Made by a program: the position numbers and the translations under genes. Positions 59,531 to 64,000 of a stretch of DNA of 64,000 nucleotides are shown in pieces; the first letter of the stretch is position 1, and each line of letters starts with the position of its first letter. The notes under the pieces are model-generated. The model worked only from the letters and a program-made list of their open reading frames with translations. It had not been told where the DNA came from and made no database searches. This stretch comes from Lactiplantibacillus mudanjiangensis (GTDB lineage Bacteria > Bacillota > Bacilli > Lactobacillales > Lactobacillaceae), in contig NZ_BJDY01000004.1 of the NCBI RefSeq assembly GCF_005405385.1, forward strand, positions 124,001 through 188,000, given 5' to 3'.

Positions 59531-61663
59531 ATGCCACTTATTGAATTAGTTATTTTATTGGCATGTTTGGTGCTGCTGTCGAATGTTTTAAGCCACTATC
59601 TAGTCGCAATCCCGGTCAGTTTGATCCAAGTCGGGCTGGGCCTAGGGGTGGCTTTATTATTAAACGTACAAGTGGAGTTACAGACGGACTGGTTTATGCT
59701 CGTCTTTATTGCCCCAATGTTGTACAACGATGGCAGACAATTTCCCAAACGTGAGCTCTGGGAATTACGGGGGGCAATTTTCGCTAATGCAATTGTCCTA
59801 GTCTTTATTACCACCATTTTGGGCGGTTTCTTAATTCATGTGCTGATTCCAGGCATTCCACTGGCAGTCAGCATTGCGTTAGCTGCTATCTTGTCGCCAA
59901 CCGATCCAGTAGCGGTGCAGTCGATTTCTGAAGGAGTTAAACTCCCCAAAGAAATTTTGCATCTGGTCAGTGGTGAAAGTTTGATTAATGACGCTAGTGG
60001 GCTGATTGGCTTTAAATATGCCCTAGCTGCAGCCGTTACTGGGACATTTGCGCTCGGTAAAGCGGTTGGCGACTTTTTCTATATTAGTTTGGTCGGTTTA
60101 GCCGTCGGTTTGGCATTAATGACGTTGATTCAACTGATTCGTGATTTACTTCGACGTGAAGGCATCAACGATACGGTGTTTAATGTCGTGTTACAAATCC
60201 TAACGCCATTTGCCATTTACTTTATTGCTGAAGAATGGTTCCATGCTTCTGGTGTGGTGGCCGTCGTAGCTGCTGGTGTCTTGTCCCATGTGCAAAACTC
60301 ACATGAAGTCGAAGATGCCCCTGAACTACGGTTAGTGACTGAAAAAGTTTGGAATATTATTGTTTACTTATTAAACGGAATTGTCTTTTTGATTTTGGGG
60401 ATTGAACTGCCAGTGGCAACCAAAGCCACGATCGAAGGTAACCATACCAACACGTTGCATGCTGTTTTTGACGTGTTGATTGTCTGGGGCATTCTCTTGT
60501 TAATTCGAGTGGCTTGGACTTATGGCTACATGTTAATTATTTGGTTACGTGATCACCAAAAGACGCGGCCTAGCTTGCGGACGGCGGCCTTATCTGGATT
60601 GTCAGGTGTTCGTGGTGCCATCACGATGGCTGGGGTCTTTACGATTCCAACGGTGATTGCCAGTGGTGCGGCCTTTCCTGAACGATCATTAGTGCTGTTT
60701 ATTGCGGCGGGGGTCATCATTGTTAGTTTGGTTGCGGCGGCCGGTATTTTGCCATTGATGGCGGCTAAGTCGATCCCATTGATTACACGGGGCTCAAGTT
60801 TAGACGAAGATGATGCGGTGATTGCGGCGGGGCCAGATGACGACGATGTTCCAGATCCAGCGACACCGCAACAGTTGACGTATAAACAAGCACGGATCTA
60901 TATTCTGCAGTTGGCAGTCCGCAACATTGAAGAACATCGGCGGCCTGAAAACCAACGGGCAGCTTATGATTTGATCTTAGATCAACAATTTCAAATTCGG
61001 CGTTTGGAAGTCGCATCGCAAACGGAAGACGAATTGCAACCGATGCTGACGGATGAAATGCAGTTACGGTTAGTCGCCTTAGCTGGTGAACGTCAAGCGG
61101 TTCAACAAATGGTGGCTGATCACAAGGTTTCAAAACTAGCGGCCCAAAATTACTTACGTCGTATTGATCAACGGGAGCAACGTTTATCACAAGCGGCACA
61201 TAAACCAGGTTTACCAACGGTGCGTTCGTTGCGGTTGATGTTTAATCGGGCCATGCAAGGGTTACGGTTGTGGTTAGCACCAGCGGATAGCGATCAATTA
61301 CGGGCTGAGCAGTTGGTCATTCAACGCGAAGCTTCGAAAGCGGCAATCAAGGCGCTGTCACAATACTTGAAGCAAGCTAGTGTGGATGAACAACAATTTG
61401 ATCGCCAAGCGTTATATCACTTGATTGTGCATTACCGAAATCGAATTGAAAGTGCTAAACCGGGCCAAAGTGTCTCCCGTGCGGATTATGAGCGGCAAAT
61501 TCAAAAGTTGCGGATTAAGAGTCTGGGTGCGGAACGAGCAGGGGTTCAACATTTATTGGAAAGTGGTCAGATTAGCATTCGAACAGCCGCGCGCTTACGG
61601 CAGTTTATCAACTATTCAGAAAATTTATTAATGTTAAATGATGGCGAAATTGATGACGATTAA
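59531..61663 (+). CDS. NhaP-type Na+(K+)/H+ antiporter (CPA1)
   Basis: 710 aa. About twelve spans in the first 420 residues, with the ion-binding segment LSPTDPVAVQSI near 119-130 and GESLINDASG near 150-159, as in NhaP/CPA1 exchangers. A cytoplasmic tail of nearly 290 residues follows, helical and rich in Gln/Arg, presumably regulatory. Starts 31 bp after murB with AAAGGAGG. Confidence 0.92.
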   Translation: MPLIELVILLACLVLLSNVLSHYLVAIPVSLIQVGLGLGVALLLNVQVELQTDWFMLVFIAPMLYNDGRQFPKRELWELRGAIFANAIVLVFITTILGGFLIHVLIPGIPLAVSIALAAILSPTDPVAVQSISEGVKLPKEILHLVSGESLINDASGLIGFKYALAAAVTGTFALGKAVGDFFYISLVGLAVGLALMTLIQLIRDLLRREGINDTVFNVVLQILTPFAIYFIAEEWFHASGVVAVVAAGVLSHVQNSHEVEDAPELRLVTEKVWNIIVYLLNGIVFLILGIELPVATKATIEGNHTNTLHAVFDVLIVWGILLLIRVAWTYGYMLIIWLRDHQKTRPSLRTAALSGLSGVRGAITMAGVFTIPTVIASGAAFPERSLVLFIAAGVIIVSLVAAAGILPLMAAKSIPLITRGSSLDEDDAVIAAGPDDDDVPDPATPQQLTYKQARIYILQLAVRNIEEHRRPENQRAAYDLILDQQFQIRRLEVASQTEDELQPMLTDEMQLRLVALAGERQAVQQMVADHKVSKLAAQNYLRRIDQREQRLSQAAHKPGLPTVRSLRLMFNRAMQGLRLWLAPADSDQLRAEQLVIQREASKAAIKALSQYLKQASVDEQQFDRQALYHLIVHYRNRIESAKPGQSVSRADYERQIQKLRIKSLGAERAGVQHLLESGQISIRTAARLRQFINYSENLLMLNDGEIDDD

Positions 61664-61675
61664 TTAATTTACTTA

Positions 61676-61703
61676 TTGCAAAGTAATAGTTCTCGGTTAT
61701 AAT
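61676..61703 (+). promoter_or_regulatory. Promoter of the MarR gene
   Basis: TTGCAA (61676-61681), 16 nt, perfect TATAAT (61698-61703). The leader has an inverted repeat TTGGTT/AACCAA (61776-61790) that could be an operator. Confidence 0.7.
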
Positions 61704-61803
61704 AATGTTAGAATAGTATTTAGGGTAAATGATTAAAAATTGCAATTAGTTACCAGTCTTAGACGGGATTGATTTGGTTATAAACCAAGCGGGGGGATAT
61801 ACC

Positions 61804-62310
61804 ATGACAGAAACAGAGATTCATGAACAATTCGTTGAAACTTATATGCATATCTTGAAATATATTGGTGATTTTGTATCCGTACCAACACGGCCATATA
61901 AAATCACTTTTGAGGCGTACGTTGTGATGCGAATGATCGCGACGAGCAAGGACCCATTGACTTTGGTTAAAATTGCCAATGCGCAACACGTTTCACGGAG
62001 TGCAATTGCTCGGCAGATCAATGTTTTACTTGATTTAAAGTACATTGATCAAACGACGAATACTCATGATCGACGTATTAAGTACCTGTCATTGACCCCA
62101 GATGGTTTACGTGTTGAACAAGCAATTGATGAAGCGTCCGAAAAACGATTCCACCAGTGGTTACAAGTTTATGGAGAACAACGTGCTGATGATACGTTAC
62201 GCTATATTACGGATGCTGAAAAGAAAGCCACAGCGTTAGGGTTTAGCGGCTTTAGTGGGTTGCACGATAAGCGGAGTTCACATAAGACTTACAGTGATCC
62301 TGAATTTTAA
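61804..62310 (+). CDS. MarR family transcriptional regulator
   Basis: 168 aa. Winged helix-turn-helix: recognition region VSRSAIARQINVLLDLKYI near 58-76 and wing with NTHDRRIKYLSLTPDG near 82-97 (DxRxxxxxLT pattern). No neighbour is an obvious target. ATG at 61804 has GGGGGG upstream; an in-frame codon at 61774 lacks an RBS. The gene ends 4 bp before repeat copy 5, just before its 8-bp direct repeat. Confidence 0.9.
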   Translation: MTETEIHEQFVETYMHILKYIGDFVSVPTRPYKITFEAYVVMRMIATSKDPLTLVKIANAQHVSRSAIARQINVLLDLKYIDQTTNTHDRRIKYLSLTPDGLRVEQAIDEASEKRFHQWLQVYGEQRADDTLRYITDAEKKATALGFSGFSGLHDKRSSHKTYSDPEF

Positions 62311-62314
62311 AAAA

Positions 62315-62849
62315 CTAAAGGTTGAAAGTTAAGTATGACGGTAAAAGCTTTACTATAATTGACTTAAGTTATGCTAAATTGATCACCTACGCCAGTCAGC
62401 GATTCTGCCGGCTGTGGGGATCGGTTCCAGCCGAAGTACGGGCTTCCACCTCGCTTTTGAGCCTAGTCAAAACCACTAGTCTCAAAAGTCGTCCACATCG
62501 TAAAGTCCGGGGAAATCACCCGGACTAACGATATTTTCACAGCCAGCGCCATCACTGACTGGCTCCGGTTGTATTGCAACTACCAATTCACCATCATAAC
62601 CGAGAGTGAGTCCACATTGAGCCTAGCCGTGGGAGGCTCTTAGCGATTTATCGCTTAGAGACTGGCGTTTTTGAAACACGGGTTTAGTAGTTCAAAACGA
62701 CGGTTCAGACCGCTTTTTGGCTGAACCGGTCCGCCCACAGCATTCCGGCTCAAGGTAGGCGAACGGCAAGGTGGCAAGTATGACTAGTTTTGATCGATAA
62801 ATGCCTATCATATCAACGATTATTGCTAAAAATAGCTTTCAACCTTTAG
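62315..62849 (-). repeat. Structured dispersed repeat, copy 5 (full length, inverted, best-preserved ends)
   Basis: 535 bp with perfect 14-bp terminal inverted repeats CTAAAGGTTGAAAG (62315-62328) and CTTTCAACCTTTAG (62836-62849), flanked on both sides by TTAAAAAA (62307-62314 and 62850-62857), an apparent 8-bp target duplication. Internal structure as in copies 1-3; the inner domain II stem is GCTGGCTGTG/CACAGCCGGC. The domain I outer stem has lost some pairs (CCTACCTTGAGCC). It lies between the convergent MarR and DUF1361 genes. It encodes no transposase. Confidence 0.88.
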
Positions 62850-62859
62850 TTAAAAAAGT

Positions 62860-62911
62860 AAAAATAGCCAGTTAAACGCGGTTCGACCGACGTTTAACTG
62901 GCTATTTTGTT
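62860..62911. terminator. Bidirectional terminator after DUF1361 gene
   Basis: AAAATAGCCAGTTAAACG/CGTTTAACTGGCTATTTT, a perfect 18-bp stem. It overlaps the last codons of the DUF1361 gene and follows repeat copy 5. Confidence 0.9.
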
Positions 62912-63558
62912 TGATCATTAGCGGCAGCTAGTGTCCAACGCCAGACAAGATAAAAGAGGAGTTGCAATCCCCAGATAATCAAGACAAACGCAAACATTTT
63001 TTCTGACCACATTTCAATTAATTGTTTAATAATGTATTGTGGCGTAATGAGTAAATAGATCGAATGTAACCGTAAAAAACGACCCACATAGACGCCGATA
63101 CTGGCAAATAAGAATAAACCACCACTAATTAGGCTACGTCCCCATGGGAGCTTAGCGAGATGCAACCGCCGTTGAATTTCTAAGGCGATTTGATCAACGC
63201 TGTATGTGCCGACTAAGACGGACACAAGCATTGGGCCAACTAAGTAAGCAAAATCGCGCCACATTGGCAGATCGAATCGCAATAGGCCGTTGATGCCATA
63301 AGGCTTTAATAAACTTAGGTGAAATAAGTCAGTCATCAAATACGGCGCATTGGGATAAAATAATAACCAAATGACCGCAATCAACCAAAATAATAAGGCT
63401 GATCGCCGCTTAGTTAACCAAAAGCTTAGTTCGATCGGAATATAAGCAAGGATGGTATTTAAGAGTAAAAAGGAAAACGATCCATGGATCGAAAGCGCTG
63501 CGAAGCCGATGAATACCCAGTAGATCAGGCGAAGCAGCCAGCGCTGTAAACTTGTCAT
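62902..63558 (-). CDS. DUF1361 integral membrane protein
   Basis: 218 aa with about seven spans. Family pattern: the WLLFYPNAPYLMTDLFHL segment near 63-80, then further spans including GGLFLFASIGVYVGRFLR, as in DUF1361 (YoaI-like) proteins. Function unknown. Divergent from cdaA. Confidence 0.88.
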   Translation of the reverse strand: MTSLQRWLLRLIYWVFIGFAALSIHGSFSFLLLNTILAYIPIELSFWLTKRRSALLFWLIAVIWLLFYPNAPYLMTDLFHLSLLKPYGINGLLRFDLPMWRDFAYLVGPMLVSVLVGTYSVDQIALEIQRRLHLAKLPWGRSLISGGLFLFASIGVYVGRFLRLHSIYLLITPQYIIKQLIEMWSEKMFAFVLIIWGLQLLFYLVWRWTLAAANDQTK

Positions 63559-63697
63559 TTGATCACCACACTTTCACCACTATTTTACCAGAAATATTAT
63601 GTAATCTATATTAAATAAATATAACGTTAATATTTAGTGGATTTCCGCGTTAAATGGGGTAGGGGACTGGAATTCACTCAACGTTGACAAGTTAGCG

Positions 63698-63706
63698 TGC
63701 TATAAT
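63698..63706 (+). promoter_or_regulatory. Extended -10 promoter of cdaA
   Basis: TGC-TATAAT (-10 at 63701-63706). A TTGACA at 63684-63689 is only 11 nt away, too close to be its -35 box. Confidence 0.7.
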
Positions 63707-63740
63707 GTGAAAGTAAAACATTTTCATAAGGAGGGGGAGC

Positions 63741-64000
63741 ATGAGTTTCAATTGGACCGATTGGTTGACTTTGAGCAATTTTGTGCGGCTATTAGATATT
63801 TTAGTCGTCTGGTTTGTCATTTATGAACTAATCATCTTACTGCGTGGAACCAAGGCTGTCCAGTTATTCCGTGGCATTATTGTGATTGCGGTGGTCAAAA
63901 TTCTAAGCGTGTTCATTGGCTTGGATACCGTATCATGGATCATGGATCAAATTATTAATTGGGCGGTTATCGCCATGGTTATCATTTTCCAACCCGAAAT
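63741..64000 (+). CDS. cdaA: Diadenylate cyclase CdaA, 3' truncated by window
   Basis: The first 86 codons are visible. Three N-terminal spans with LRGTKAVQLFRGI (about 33-45) and the start of the linker before the DAC domain (AMVIIFQPE) match CdaA, the membrane enzyme that makes c-di-AMP. In Firmicutes it is followed by cdaR and glmM, beyond this window. ATG has AAGGAGGGGG 8 nt upstream. The catalytic DGA and RHR motifs are out of view. Confidence 0.93.
   Translation, partial: MSFNWTDWLTLSNFVRLLDILVVWFVIYELIILLRGTKAVQLFRGIIVIAVVKILSVFIGLDTVSWIMDQIINWAVIAMVIIFQPE

Noticed and set aside
62315-62849. Insertion sequence remnant with a broken transposase.
   Set aside because: No DDE, Tyr or Ser transposase fragment in any frame of any copy; only terminal repeats and structure.
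63684-63706. TTGACA at 63684 as the -35 box of the cdaA promoter.
   Set aside because: The spacer to TATAAT is only 11 nt. The TGC-extended -10 explains the promoter without it.

Overview
The window comes from a low-to-mid GC Gram-positive bacterium, most likely a Lactiplantibacillus (Lactobacillus plantarum group). Three things point there: the gene order uvrB-uvrA-luxS-argG-argH, then rapZ-glmR-whiA, clpP, rpoN, cggR-gap-pgk-tpiA-eno, secG-est-rnr-smpB; the frequent TTG starts with strong AGGAGG ribosome binding sites; and the CtsR, CggR, CcpA and LexA type operators. The species was judged from gene content and order only.

Layout. 1-6147 is the end of a five-gene exopolysaccharide operon: a membrane protein (cut by the window edge), a DUF2334-like protein, a BcsA-like family 2 glycosyltransferase, a BcsB-like surface protein, and a membrane protein with a degenerate GGDEF domain that has lost the catalytic signature but keeps an RxxD inhibitory-site motif. 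This matches the Listeria pssA-E type, in which the last protein is a c-di-GMP receptor. 6259-10914 holds trxB, a DUF421/DUF3290 pair, pgm and a VanX-like dipeptidase. 11601-19101 holds an MFS exporter, an HD hydrolase, uvrBA and luxS. 19875-29093 holds argGH, an HdeD-like protein, rapZ-glmR-whiA, a YjbR-like protein and an amino acid permease. 29170-31058 is a cysteine-codon-rich leader ORF followed by an OppA-type lipoprotein. 31172-39434 holds clpP, tRNA-Arg(CCG), rpoN and the glycolytic operon. 40051-48436 holds pyruvate oxidase, a degenerate phosphotransferase-like protein, a ClC antiporter, secG, est, rnr and smpB. 48724-55782 holds a glutamine-type ABC transporter, two GNATs, a HAD phosphatase, ung, pta and tsaE. 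56113-64000 holds two exonucleases, an oxidoreductase, murB, an NhaP antiporter, a MarR regulator, a DUF1361 protein and the start of cdaA.

The most unusual signal is not a gene. A dispersed intergenic element of about 0.52-0.55 kb occurs four times in full (10944-11461; 19168-19698 inverted; 26914-27464; 62315-62849 inverted) and once with an internal deletion (55838-56104). Copy 5 has perfect 14-bp terminal inverted repeats and an 8-bp direct repeat at its borders, like a MITE. Its interior folds into two multi-branched domains, and several helices keep pairing across copies through two-sided base changes. It looks like a mobile, non-autonomous element carrying a large structured RNA, with no convincing protein. 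I do not recognise it as a named family.

Regulatory DNA is well represented: a LexA-like box before uvrB, an ARG box before argG, a CtsR operator on clpP, a long CggR operator before cggR, two cre-like sites around the pyruvate oxidase leader, and a possible Cys-attenuation leader. Most genes end in clear intrinsic terminators, so the transcription units can be drawn with fair confidence.
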